Assembly (NCBI GenBank): GCA_031841125.1
Contig: CM063108.1
Coordinates: 5,563,683 to 5,627,682, forward strand
DNA length: 64,000 bases
Direction: 5' to 3'
Source of the DNA: Acanthococcus lagerstroemiae
Taxonomy: Eukaryota; Arthropoda; Insecta; Hemiptera; Eriococcidae
Shown piece by piece: positions 10,050 to 20,835 of this stretch; position 1 is the first letter of the stretch; the number at the start of each line of letters is the position of its first letter. The position numbers and the translations under genes are program-made. The notes under the pieces are model-generated. The model did no database searches, was not told the DNA's origin, and was given only the letters and a program-made list of their open reading frames with translations.

Positions 10050-11850
10050 CTGTAAGTAGATATAAATTAATTTTTTATATTGTGAGTCAGCGTTTTCGAC
10101 GTTAGCCGGCAAAACGTGACAATAACTCAATTTTTTTTTTTTGTATTCTTTAGATAGAAAATTTTTGAATTAGTCGGTATTTTCAATTTTGAATGTCTGT
10201 TGGAAAAATGTAAATATGAATAGCAAAGCTTTTATTTCTGAAAATTTTTGCACCGATCCGATTTGGCAGGTTTTAATCTATTTCCACAAGTCCACAAATC
10301 GTCGACTTTTTCTTTTATGAAATTTTTTTTTTTGTGCTGGATGGAAAATTCTCGTGCTCGATATTATTGAGTCAGAATTTTTAACATTAGGTGGCAGAAC
10401 GGGAAAATAACTCAGTTTTTTCATATTGTTTGGATAAGAAATTTTGTATGAGTCGGAATTTTCAATTTTCAACGTCATTTGGCAAATTGTAAAAATGGCA
10501 AAGATTTTTTTTCTTTTTGAATGTTTTGCACTAATCTGATTAGGCATTTAACCTATTATATAATTTATTCGATTCCGCTCAAAATTTTATCTAGAAATTT
10601 ATCCTTATGGAATATTTTACGATAAATTTATTGCATTTCATGAAATATTTCACTGTGAAGGTTTTCATCCTGTTGAATGAAGTTTTGTCTAGTGCAGTGG
10701 TAAACCACACCTGTTCCATTCTGAATTTTCGGAGTCGAAATTTTTTGGTAAATTTGACCATTTCGTCAGCATTTGGCTCAGTCAGCAGATCAAGATAATC
10801 GTTATTTCATCAATTTTTATTTAATTAAAAATATTTTTCTGCAATCATTGAGTAGCATTTTCAACATTAGCCGACATTTTTTTTTTTTTTTGTATTTTTT
10901 GGCTATTAATTTTAATTTTACCTATCGTATATATCCAACCAATCTCTCTGTCTTGGACATGGTACTCCTCACTTTCGCTCTGTCACCAGTGGCAGGATGG
11001 AGAATTTTTGAATTAGTCGGCATTTTTAATCTTAAATGTCAGTTGATAACATGTAACGATGGCAAGGGTTTTTTTTCTGGTCAATTTTTATTTTATGAAA
11101 ATTTTATTGTGCTGGATTTAAAATTTTCGTACTCAGTATTATTGAATAAAAATTTTGAACATTAGCCGGCAAAATGTGAAAATAACTCAGTTTTTTTGTA
11201 TTGTTTGGATAAAACATTTTATATAAATGAGTCAGAATTTTCAATCTTCGTCATTTGGCAAAATGTTAATGTTAAATTGGCAAAGGTTTTCTTCTTTTGG
11301 AATTTTTTGCACCAATCTGATTTGGTATTCATTGTTATATACATACATTTTTCAATTTTTTGCATCGATCCGATGTGGCTAAAAATTTTGTCTTGAAATT
11401 TACTCTTATGAAATATTTTACGATAAGTTTCATTTCATGAAATATTTCAATGAGAACGTTTTCATCGAGTTGAATGAAATTTTGTGTTGAGTGCAGTGGT
11501 AAAAACCACCCTTCCTACATCCTGAGTTTTCCAGAGTCGAAATTTTTTAGAAAATTTGACCGTTTAGTCGACATTTTGTATCAGTAGTTAGCAGATCAAG
11601 ATAATCGTTATTTCATCAATTTTTTTAATTTAAATTTTTTTGTCCTGAATTTTCAACGTTAGCTTTTTTGGATGGACATTTTTTGAATTAAGAGTCGGCA
11701 TTTTCAGTTTTGAACGTCAGTTGGTAAAATGTAAAAATGGTAACGCTGTTCCTATGGAACTTTTTACATCAGTCTGATGTGGCATCTGAACTATTTTTAT
11801 ACATATACATAATTTTTCAATGTTTTGCATCGATCCGATTTGCAATTTTT
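10050..11850 (+). repeat. Array of 240-400-bp degenerate repeats
   Basis: A unit beginning AAATTTTATCTTGAAATT and ending GTTATTTCATCAATTT occurs at 8,905-9,130, 10,575-10,820 and 11,387-11,630. A reverse-strand copy lies at about 29,570-29,860. Between copies another degenerate unit recurs (GTCRGCATTTTCAAT..., TTAGCCGGCAAAATGTGA, TTTTTGCACCGATCCGAT), with a relative at 12,980-13,125. There is no coding potential. The expansion is confined to the left side. Confidence 0.65.
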
Positions 11851-11859
11851 ACTTCTGTT

Positions 11860-12785
11860 TCTACACGCCCCCCCCCACACACACCATCAGGGCTGGGCCC
11901 GTCCTTGGTCTGGAGGTTTCGGGAGCGGATGAGATTATCAAGCACTTTTCTCTTTATTTTCTACAAAAAATTTCAGTTTGTTATAGCAACTACTCGTAGA
12001 AAGAAAATCAGAAATTGTTTGATCAAAGAAGAAAGAAACTCGTATGGGCCGGAGTTATTATTGGAAAAAATCAAAAAGAAAGGGAATGGTCTAAGAAATA
12101 GGGTGTGGCCTAAAACATCCCCCTAGTTTTTATTTATTTATTACCAAGTGTTACCGACAAAACAATACCTCATTGAATCTTTAAAATTGACGACCTAAGA
12201 AAATTGTATTCTGTACGTTCTTCAAATTTTTCATTGGATGTTCGGGCTAAAATCAAAGTCAAATCGGAAATGTAATTGAATTTTTGAAATCTGAGTCCCC
12301 TCCCAAGAAAACCTATGCGAATATCATGTTCAATTTTTTAACTGGATTAACTTTTTCGGCAAAGTTCATTCGGCCCTTTTAAGGGGACCAAATTTGAAGT
12401 TTTGAGCCGAAATCTGGGTCGGATCGAAACTCTGATCAGATTATTGAAATCATGGACCCGATACCTTGCTCAATTTGTGTGGTACAATTAATTTGACCGT
12501 CCAGAGGGAGAAAAACCCAAGTCTGGGTTAAATCGAAAATCTGATTGCATTTTCCGAATCCGCGATCCAAAGAAGAAAATTTCGAAGGTGGTGCAATGTT
12601 CTAGCCCCCTTTCTGAGGAGAGACAATGTTTTCACCAGGAAAGAAACTAGACCTTAGCACTATAAGATCACCCTTCCTCCAACCTCGGATCTTTAGCCAA
12701 CATCAATGAATTCATTTTATTTATTCGTTAAAGTATACTTCATTGTCATATCAATATTCATTTAGAGTTCTAATACTCCGTTCTT
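11860..12785. other. Non-coding DNA between repeat arrays
   Basis: Contains a C-run/CA stretch near 11,868-11,883 and loosely repeated phrases such as AATCTGGGTCGGATCGAAA. No gene is supported. Confidence 0.35.
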
Positions 12786-13928
12786 ATTTGGTTATTTACA
12801 GTTAATCCGGTGACTGTGTTTGGTGTTCCCGAGAGTTTCCAAGTTATAGCAAGCACATCGCACTTATTTAGAATTATGGTGCTTGTTATTATCAGAGACT
12901 CAGCGTTGGGGCGTGTGTATGATATGGAGGGAGGGAGCCCCTCCCCACTGTTTCATCTAGTTTTCATTCGGTTCAAGCCACTAAGTCAGCGCATTTTCAA
13001 GATCAGCCGGCAGAATGTAGAAATGGCCCTCTCCCCTCTCATTTTTGCATCTGGTCGGCACTTTTTGGAAAATTTCCTTTCGGTTTCAGCCATTTAATCG
13101 GCATTTGGGACATCGTGTCAGCAATATATGAAAAAGTCCGTTCACGTGTTTTTTGTTTACTTGCCTACAAATTCTTTCGTCGAGTTGGCATTTTTGACCA
13201 ATTTATCTTCCTCCCCTCCACCTATCCAAGGGCTTGTGACGCTACTGGTCATCATTTGCTTCAGAAATAGGTACATGCCAGTAATTAAAATTTTTGACAC
13301 TTCATTTTTTTGACAGTTTCATCGATTGTAAAACCTTGAGTATAATACGCCTCGGCTTTTGTAATCTAAAATTGGGAAAAACTTCATCTAAAATTGAGGA
13401 GAAATGGCGCGTACACGCCTATGCAGGCGCGTACACGCCTATGCATTATGCTCGAGATTTTTTACGTACTAATGCAGTGTAAATAAAATAGCGATGTTTA
13501 ACCGAAAGGCTATAAAGTCGATGGTTTCTTTTTATTATTCTTATTTTCGGATCCGCCGATTACAGTAAATACATCGCATTTATTTGGAATCTTTGATGTG
13601 TTGTTAATATAATTTTTTTAAATTTGTTTACAGATACAACCATGATTGTGTTCAGTGTTCCGGATGGCGATTGCTTGAGTAATGGACTCACAAACTGCCC
13701 TTAGTCCAAAGTATGAACTTGTAGAAAATCGAATAAAACATTTCTTAATGTAGGCAGTACAACGAAACATTGAGCTTCACTAAAAACTCGAGTTTATATT
13801 GCCTTGAGAATAGGCGGTTACTTCTCGCGTAGCTTTCGACTTCCTCTAACAGTTAGCATTAATAATTCGTTTTCGATTCCCCCCTCCTACTAACAGCAGT
13901 TTGTGAATTTACTCCTCATTTGCTACTA

Positions 13929-14392
13929 ACTGTGAAATCTCGAGTGTAATAAATAGTTGCACACCCCGGGTTGGCATGCTTTAAAACAATGAAAAAACAC
14001 AATCGTTGTTTTAAAACAAATATGTGTTCTAAAACTTTTTTTTTGCTTAAAACGAGTTTTTTAACCATGTTTTTCTTGCTTTTTTTGTTTTTTTTCTTCT
14101 TTTTTTTGAGATTTTCTCACTCAGAACCTACAGAGACCAAAATAATTTGTCAAGTACAAATAAATTTCAGAATTTTACGCAAAAATTTTCAGAATGATTT
14201 GATATTAGTGATAGTTATCAATACGTTTATTTAAAAAAAAAAACACGTTTTAAAAGAACGAAAAAGAAACAACATTGATAACATGTTTTAAAACAAAAGA
14301 ACGTTTTAAAAGAAAACAAAACAGTGGTTTTGTTCTTTTCCAACCCTTCAGACAAATTGTGCGTACCTATGCTCGAGATTTTACTGTAGTTC
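13929..14392. mobile_element. pogo/mariner-like MITE split by a second element
   Basis: The ends are ACTGTGAAATCTCGAGTG (about 13,930) and GCTCGAGATTTTACTGTAG (to about 14,391), which are inverted relative to each other. They resemble the CAGTAAAACCTCGA ends of pogo/Tigger elements. About 13,969-14,347 is an insertion bounded by GGGTTGG and CCAACCC, full of TTTTAAAACA motifs. No duplication around the insertion could be confirmed. Confidence 0.4.
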
Positions 14393-14414
14393 TTCTTGCT
14401 ACTAAGTATGAATA

Positions 14415-15860
14415 AGTGAGAGATGCTTTACCAAAATGCAGTAAGTCCATTTTTTTTTCATGTTTGGATCTGCAAATTATAGTAGTTCCATCACATTTAT
14501 TTGGAATTTTGAATGGAATTTTTTGTTATTGTTTACAGGTACCCAAGTGATTGTGTTCAGGGTCCTGGATGGTGACTTTTTCAGGAGTGGACTCAGAAAC
14601 TGCCCTTAGTCCTAAACATGACTCGCTGAAAATAATTAAAATAAAATCATAATACAACTCGAGTTTATATTGCTTTAAGAATAGGCAGGCTACCTCTCGC
14701 GTAGCTTTCGACTTTCATTTTTATTTATTTGTTTATTATAACTAAGGGCAGTTTGTGAATTCACTCTTTATTTGCTGCTAATTGTGAAATTTCGAGTGTA
14801 ACAGTTGCACACCTCGTATTTTGTAATCCAAAATTGGGAGGAAAAGGATCTAAAATCGAGACAAATTACGCGTACACGCGTGCTAATTATGCTCGAGATT
14901 TTACTGTAGTTCTTCTTGCTGCTATTAAGCAGGTATGAATAATTGAGAAATGCTTCACCAAAAATGCAGTAAGTCCATGGTTTCTTCGATTTTTTTTTTA
15001 AATTATCATGTTCGGATTCCAGAGATAAAAAGAGCCCAAATCTTATTATAAATAATACCTTCCGATGAGGCTAGCTAGCTATTCACAAAAAAAGCAATAA
15101 GAGTCAAAACTGAAATCTGTCCCAGAAATGTGGACTTATTGTATTTTCGGGCCATTTCAATGAAGAAGAACACTTCAGAGAGGTATTTTAACGATATTGG
15201 CTAGTGAAAAGTTCAAATCTAGTCTTAAGAATAATAAAATCTATTGAGAATTCAGAGGCAGGGACTTGCGGTGTGTTTTCAAAAAGCTGCGCTGAAGTGT
15301 TCTTTCGTTATTGAAATCCGGTTTTACACGTCCTCTTTCTCCTATTCTGTTCATTTCTTTTCCTTTCCTCTCTCTCTCTCCTATTTTTTCGCCTTCCTGC
15401 TTTCTCTTCCTTCTCCCCAATACTTTCCTTAACTCTTCTTTCCCTCTATACTGCCCTTCCAATTTATTTGTATCTCCTCCTTCTCTTTTAATCTCTCCTT
15501 CTTTCCTCTCCATTCCTTCTCCTCTAACCCTACTTTCTTGTCCTTTCTTCACCCGTTTCTTCTACTTCTCTACCACATCATTCTTCTCTAAACTGCTTTC
15601 CTTATTTTCCTTTCTCCTTCTCCTTTTCCTCTCTCCTTTCTCCTCTGCCTTCCTCGTACCTCTTCCGTCTTATATCCCCTCTTATTTTTGTCCTTTCCCG
15701 CCATCTTCCTCCTTCTCTCCATCTCCCGCCTTTGCTCCCCTCCTTCTATAGTCTTCTTGCCTTTCTTAACGCCCTCCTTTCACCTCCTCACTCTTCTTTC
15801 TACCGCTTATTTCTTGGTATCCTTTGTGGTCCCTCTGTCCTCCTTTCCGCCTCTCCTTTT
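14415..15860 (+). repeat. Inner left arm of the giant palindrome
   Basis: About 1.45 kb of complex sequence is the reverse complement of about 27,418-28,880. It starts at AAGTGAGAGATGCTTTACC (mirrored just before 28,880) and runs through GGGACTTGCGGTGTGTTTTC (15,262; mirrored near 28,010) to TTGGTATCCTTTGTGGTCC (about 15,813; mirrored near 27,450). By eye only a few percent of bases differ, plus small indels such as an extra 20-odd bp in the right arm near 28,152. This makes the arms much younger, or better homogenised, than the outer arms at 7.8-9.2 and 29.5-31.6 kb. Confidence 0.85.
14771..14910. mobile_element. pogo/mariner-like MITE, intact size
   Basis: Same terminal pair as the element at 13,929-14,392, without the inner insertion: GTGAAATTTCGAGTGTAAC on the left, TGCTCGAGATTTTACTGTAG on the right, about 140 bp. 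It is part of the repeating unit, so it is duplicated passively. The mirror copy is at about 28,385-28,520. Confidence 0.45.
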
Positions 15861-18800
15861 CTTTTCCTTTTCCCCTCTTCCTTTTCTCTTTACTTTTTCC
15901 CATTTTCCCCTTTCCCTTTTCCCCTTTCCCTGTTCCCTTTTCCCTTTCCACCTTTTCCATTTTCCTTTCCCCTTTTTTCCTTTACCATTTTCCCTTTGCC
16001 CTTTTAATTTTTCCATTTTCCCACTTCCCACTTCCCTTTTCCTTTCCCTTTTCCATTTTCTCTTTTCTATTTTCTCTTTTCTCGTTTTCACTTTTCCTTT
16101 TTTCTTTTTCACTTTTCCCATTTCCCTTTTCCCTCCTGTCTCTTTTTCCTTTTCTCTTTTCCTTTTTCCCTTTTCCCTTTTCCCTCTTTCCTTTTCTCTT
16201 TTCCCTTTTCTCTTTGCTTCTTTTCTCTTTTCCTCTTTTCCTTTTTTCCTTTTCCCTTTTCTATTTTCTATTTTTTCCTATTTCCTTTTCCTCTTTCTCT
16301 CTTTTCCCTTTCATCATTTTCTCTTTTCTCTTCGCTCCTTTTCTCTTTTCCCTTTTTTGTCTCCTTTCTCCTTTTCCTTTTCCTCTTTTTCTCTTTTCCC
16401 TTTTCCTTCTTTCCTTTTCCATTTTCCCACTTCCCACTTTCCTTTTCCTTTCCCTTTTCCATTTTCTCTTTTCTCTTTTCTCGTTTTCACTTTTCCCTTT
16501 TTCCTTTTCCCTTTTTCTTCTTTCCTTTTCTCTTTTCCTTTTTTCCTTTTCCCTTTCTTCTATTTTCCATTTTTTCCTTTTTCCTTTTCCTCTTTTTCTC
16601 TTTTCTCTTCTCCCCTATTATCTTTTCCTTTTTCCTTTTCCTTTTCCTTTTCCATTTTCTCTTCTCTCGTTTTCACTTTCAACTTTTTCTCTCTTTCACT
16701 TTTCCCATTTCCCTTTTGTTTCTTTTCCTTTTGCCCTTTTCCCTTTTTCTTTGTTCCTTTTCTCTTTTCCCTTCTCTCTTTGCCTCTTTTCTCTTTTCCT
16801 CTTGTCTCTTTTCCTTTTGCCCTTTCCATTTTTCTTCTTTCCTTTTCTCTTTTCCTTTTTCTCTTTGCCTCTTATCTCTTTTCCTCTTTTCTCTTTTCCT
16901 TTTTCCCTTTTCCCTTTTCTATTTTCTATATTTTCCTTTTTCCTTTCCTCTTTTTCTCTTTTCCCTTTTATCTTATCTTTTTCTTCTCCCCTTCTCTCCT
17001 TTTCATTTTCCTCTTTTTCTCTTTTCCCTTTTCCTTCTATCCTTTTCCATTTTCCCACTGCCCTTTTCCTTTTCCATTTTCTCTTTTCTCTTTTCTCGTT
17101 TTCACTTTTCCCTTTTCTCTTTTTCACTTTTCCCATTTCCCTTTTCCCTCTTGTCTCTTTCCGTTTGCCCTTTTCCCTTTTCCTTCTTTCCTTTTCTCTT
17201 TTCTCTTTGCCTCTTTTCTGTTTTCCTCTTCTCTTTTCGTTTTTCCCTTTTCCCTTTTCTATTTTCTATTTTTTCCTTTACTTTTCCTCTTTTTTTTTAT
17301 CTTTTTCTCTTTTTTCTTCACCCCTATTCTCTTTTCCCATTTTTGTCTCTTTTGTCCTTTTCTTTTTCTTTTTTCCTTTTCCATTTTCTGTCTTCTATTT
17401 TCCCTTTTCCACTTTCCATTTTCCATTTCCCATTTTCCCATTTCCATTTTCCTTTTCCCCTTTTCTCTTTTCTCATTTCCCATTTCTTTTTCCTTCTTAC
17501 TTTTCTTTCTTTTTCCATTTTATTGTTTCCCTTTTCTCCTTTCTCTTTTCCTCTTTTTCTCTTTTCCCTTTTCCTCTTTTTCTCTTTTCTCTTTTCCTCC
17601 TTTTCTCTTTCCCTTTCTCCTTTTTCTTTTTTCCCTTTTCCTCTTTTTCTGTTTTTCCTTCTCTCCTTTTTCTTTTTTCCCTTTTCCTTTTCCATTTTCC
17701 CATTTCCCTTTTCCCTCTTTCCTTTTTCCCTTTTCTCCTTTTCTCCATTCCCTTTCTCTTTTTCCTTCTTCCCTTTTCCTATTTTTTCTCTTTTTCCCTT
17801 TCCCTATTTTTCTCTTTTCCTTTTTCTATTTTTCCCTTTTTCCTTTTCCTCTTTTCCTCTTTTCTCATTTCCCCTTTCCCTTTTCCTCTTTTTCGGTTTC
17901 TCTTTTCCCTCTTCTCTTTTCCCATTTTTGTCTCTTTTCTCCTTTTCTTTTAAATCGTTTTCTCTTTTCTCTTTTCCATTTTCCTTCAAGTTCCTTTTCC
18001 ATTTTCACTTTTCCTTTTTCCCTTTTCTCATTTTCCATTTCCCTTTCCTTTTTCCTTCTTTCCTTTTCATTTTCTTGTTTCCCCTTTCTCTTTTCCCTTT
18101 TACTCTGTTTATCTTTTTCCTTTTCTCTTTCCCCTTTTCCTCTTTCTCTCTTCCCCTCTTTTCCTTCTCATTTTTTCCTCTTTTACTTTTTCTCTGTTAT
18201 TTTTTTCTCTTTTCCCTTTTCCTCTTTTCCCTTTTCCCCTTTTTCTTTTTTCCCTATTTCCTTTTCCGTTTTCCCATTTCTCATTTCCATTTTCCTTCTT
18301 TCCTTTTCCATTTTCCATTTTCCCTTTTCTTCTTTTCCTTTTTCTATTTTTCCTTTTCTCTGTTCCCCTTTCTCTCTTTTCTCTTTTCCCTTTTCTATTT
18401 TTCCTTTTTTCCTTTTCCTCTTTTCTCATTTCCCCTTACCCTTTTCCTCTTTTTTCTGTTTCTCTTTTCCCTTTTCCTTTTTCTCTCTTCTCTTTTTTGT
18501 CTCTTTTCTCCTTTTCTTATAACTCTTTTTCTCTTTCTCTTTTCCTTCTTTCCTTTTCCATTTTCACTTTTCCCTTTTCCCTTTTCTTTTTTCCCTCTTC
18601 TCATTTTCCATTTCGTTTTCCTTCTCCATTTTCCCATTTCTCATTTCCCTTTTCCTTCTTTATTTTCCCTTTACCATTTTCCCTTTTCTCTTTTCTTTTC
18701 CCGTCTCAATTTTCCTCTTTCCCTTTTCCTTCATTCATTGTCCCTTTTCCCTCTTTCCTTTTCCCCTTTCCTTATCTCCTTTTACCATTCCCTTTTCCTT

Positions 18801-20835
18801 ACCTCCTTTAGCCTTTTCCTTCATTCCTTTCCCATTTTCCTTATTTCTTTTTCCTTTTTCCATTTTCTCGTTTCAAATTTCCAATTTCCCTTTTCTATTT
18901 TCCACTTTACCTTTTCCACTTTCCATTTTCTGTTTTCCATTTTCCCTTTTCCATCTTTCCTTTTCCATTTTCTGTTTTCCCTTTTCCCTCTTTCCTTTTC
19001 CCTTTTCCATTTTCTCTTTTCCCTTCCTTCTTCTCCCTTTTCCTCCATCCTTTTTCTTTTTCCTTCTTTCCTTTTCCACTTCCATTTTCCCTTTTCTCTT
19101 TTCTTCTCCTCCTCTTTTCCCTTTTCCTCTTTTTCTTGTTTTCCTTTTCTCTGTATCTTTTTCTGTTTTCCCTTTTCCTCTTTTTCTCTTTCCCCTTTTT
19201 CTCTTTTCCCTTTTCCCTTTTCCTCCTTTTCTCTTTTCCCTTTTCCTCTTTTTCTCTTTTCCCTTTTCCCTCTTTCCTTTTCCATTTTCTGTCATCCCTT
19301 TTCCCTTTTCCATATTCCATTTTCCCATTTCCATTTTCCCTTTCCCACTTTCCATTTTCTCATTTTCCCTTTTCCATATTCCTTTTCCCCCTTTTCTCAT
19401 TTCCCATTTCTTTTTCCTTCTTTCCTTTTCCATTTTATTGTTTCCCTTTTCCCCTTTCTCTTTTCTTTTTCTCCTTTCTTTTTTCCCTTTTCCCATTTCT
19501 CAATCCCCTTTTCCTTCTTTCTTTCCCTTTTCTATTTTCTCTTTTCTCCTTTTCTCTATCCCTTTCTCTTTTTCCCATTTTCCTCTTTTCCCCCTTCCTA
19601 GTTTTTCTCTGTTTCCCTGTCACTCTTTTCTGTTTTCTCATGTCCCCTTTAAGCCCTTTTCCTCTTTTCTCTTTCTCTTCCCTTTTTTCATTTTCTATTA
19701 TCTTTTTTACATTTTCCCTTTTCCCTTGCCCCATTTTCCTTTTCCTTCTTTCCTTTTCTCTTCTCCCTTTTCCTCTTTTCCCTTTTCTTTCTTCTCTTTT
19801 TGCTTTTCCTCTTTTCCCCTTTTTCTTTTTTTCCATTTTCCTCTTTCTCTCTTCTCCTTTTCCCTGTTCCCTTTTTTCTCTTCTCCCTTTTCCCTTTTCC
19901 TCTTCTTCTCTTTTCCCATTTCTCTTTTTCTTTTTTATCTTTTCCTCTTTTTTTCTTCTCTTTTCCCTTTTATCTGTTTCTCTTTTCTCTTCTCCCCTTT
20001 TCTCTTTTCCCTTTATTTTGTCTCTTTTCCCCTTTTCTTTTTCCTCTTTTTCCTTTTCCTCTTTTTCTTGTTTTCCTTTTCTCTGTATCTTTTTCTGTTT
20101 TCCCTTTTCCTCTTTTTCTCTTTTCCCTTTTCCTTCTTTCCTTTTCCATTTTCCATTTTCTGTCATCCCTTTTCCCTTTTCCATATTCCCTTTTCCCATT
20201 TCCATTCCCTTTCCCAATTTCCATTTTCTCATTTTCCCTTTTCCATATTCCTTTTTCCCCTTTTCTCATTTCCCATTTCTTTTTCCTTCTTTCCTTTTCC
20301 ATTTCTTGTTTCCCCTCTCTCTTTTCCCTTTTACACTGTTTCTCTTTTTCCTTTTTCCTTTTCCTCCTTTTCTCTTTTCTCATTTTCCTCTTTTGCTTTT
20401 TCTCTTTTCCTCTTTTTCTCTTTTTCCTTTTCCATTTTCCCTTTTCTCTTTTCCACTATTCCCTTTCACTTTTTCCCTTTTTCCTTTTCCTATTTTCCCC
20501 CCTTTTCTTTAACTTCTTTTTCTCTTTTCCCTTTTTTCTTTCCCTTTTTCCTATTCCTATTTTCTCCTTTCCCTTTTTCCTCTCTTTCTCATTTCTCTTT
20601 TCTCTTTTTCTCTTTTCTCTTTACCTCTTTTCCATATTCTCTTTTCTTTTTCTATTTTTCCCTTTTCCTTTTTTCTCTTTTCTCTTTTTTCTTTCCCTTT
20701 TCCTTCTTTCATTTTCTCTTTTTGCTTCTCATCTTTTTCCCTTTTGCCTTTCCGTTTTTCCATTTCTCTTTTCTTTTTCTTTCTTTCCTTTTCCCTTTTC
20801 TGTTGTTCTCTTTTCTCTTTTCCCTTAACGCTTTT
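15861..20835 (+). repeat. 5-kb almost pure polypyrimidine tract
   Basis: The + strand is nearly all C and T, built from degenerate CCCTTTT, CTCTTTT and CCATTTT words with rare A or G. Stop codons need a purine, so the strand is open in all frames over hundreds of codons. The resulting 'proteins' consist of Phe, Ser, Leu and Pro and are not genes. Segmental copies exist inside: CTTGTTTTCCTTTTCTCTGT starts near 19,135 and again near 20,067, and TTTCTGTCATCCC is near 19,287 and 20,158, so a block of about 0.9 kb was duplicated. Confidence 0.9.

Larger units (their letters stand above)
12790..15000 (+). repeat. Tandem exon-like repeat, about 0.85-0.9 kb, three units
   Basis: Three units carry an acceptor-like TTTACAG at about 12,800, 13,632 and 14,540. 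Each is followed by a related open stretch: NPVTVFGVPE; TTMIVFSVPDGDCLSNGL then NCP-stop; TQVIVFRVLDGDFFRSGL then RNCP-stop. Other shared landmarks are ACATCGCAYTTATTTRGAAT, CTCGAGTTTATATTGC, TCGCGTAGCTTTCGACTT and GCTCGAGATTTTACTGTAG. The third unit is the outer end of the inner palindrome arm, and its mirror is at about 28,000-28,870. A further diverged + copy is at 38,330-38,965. No parent gene was recognised. Confidence 0.65.
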
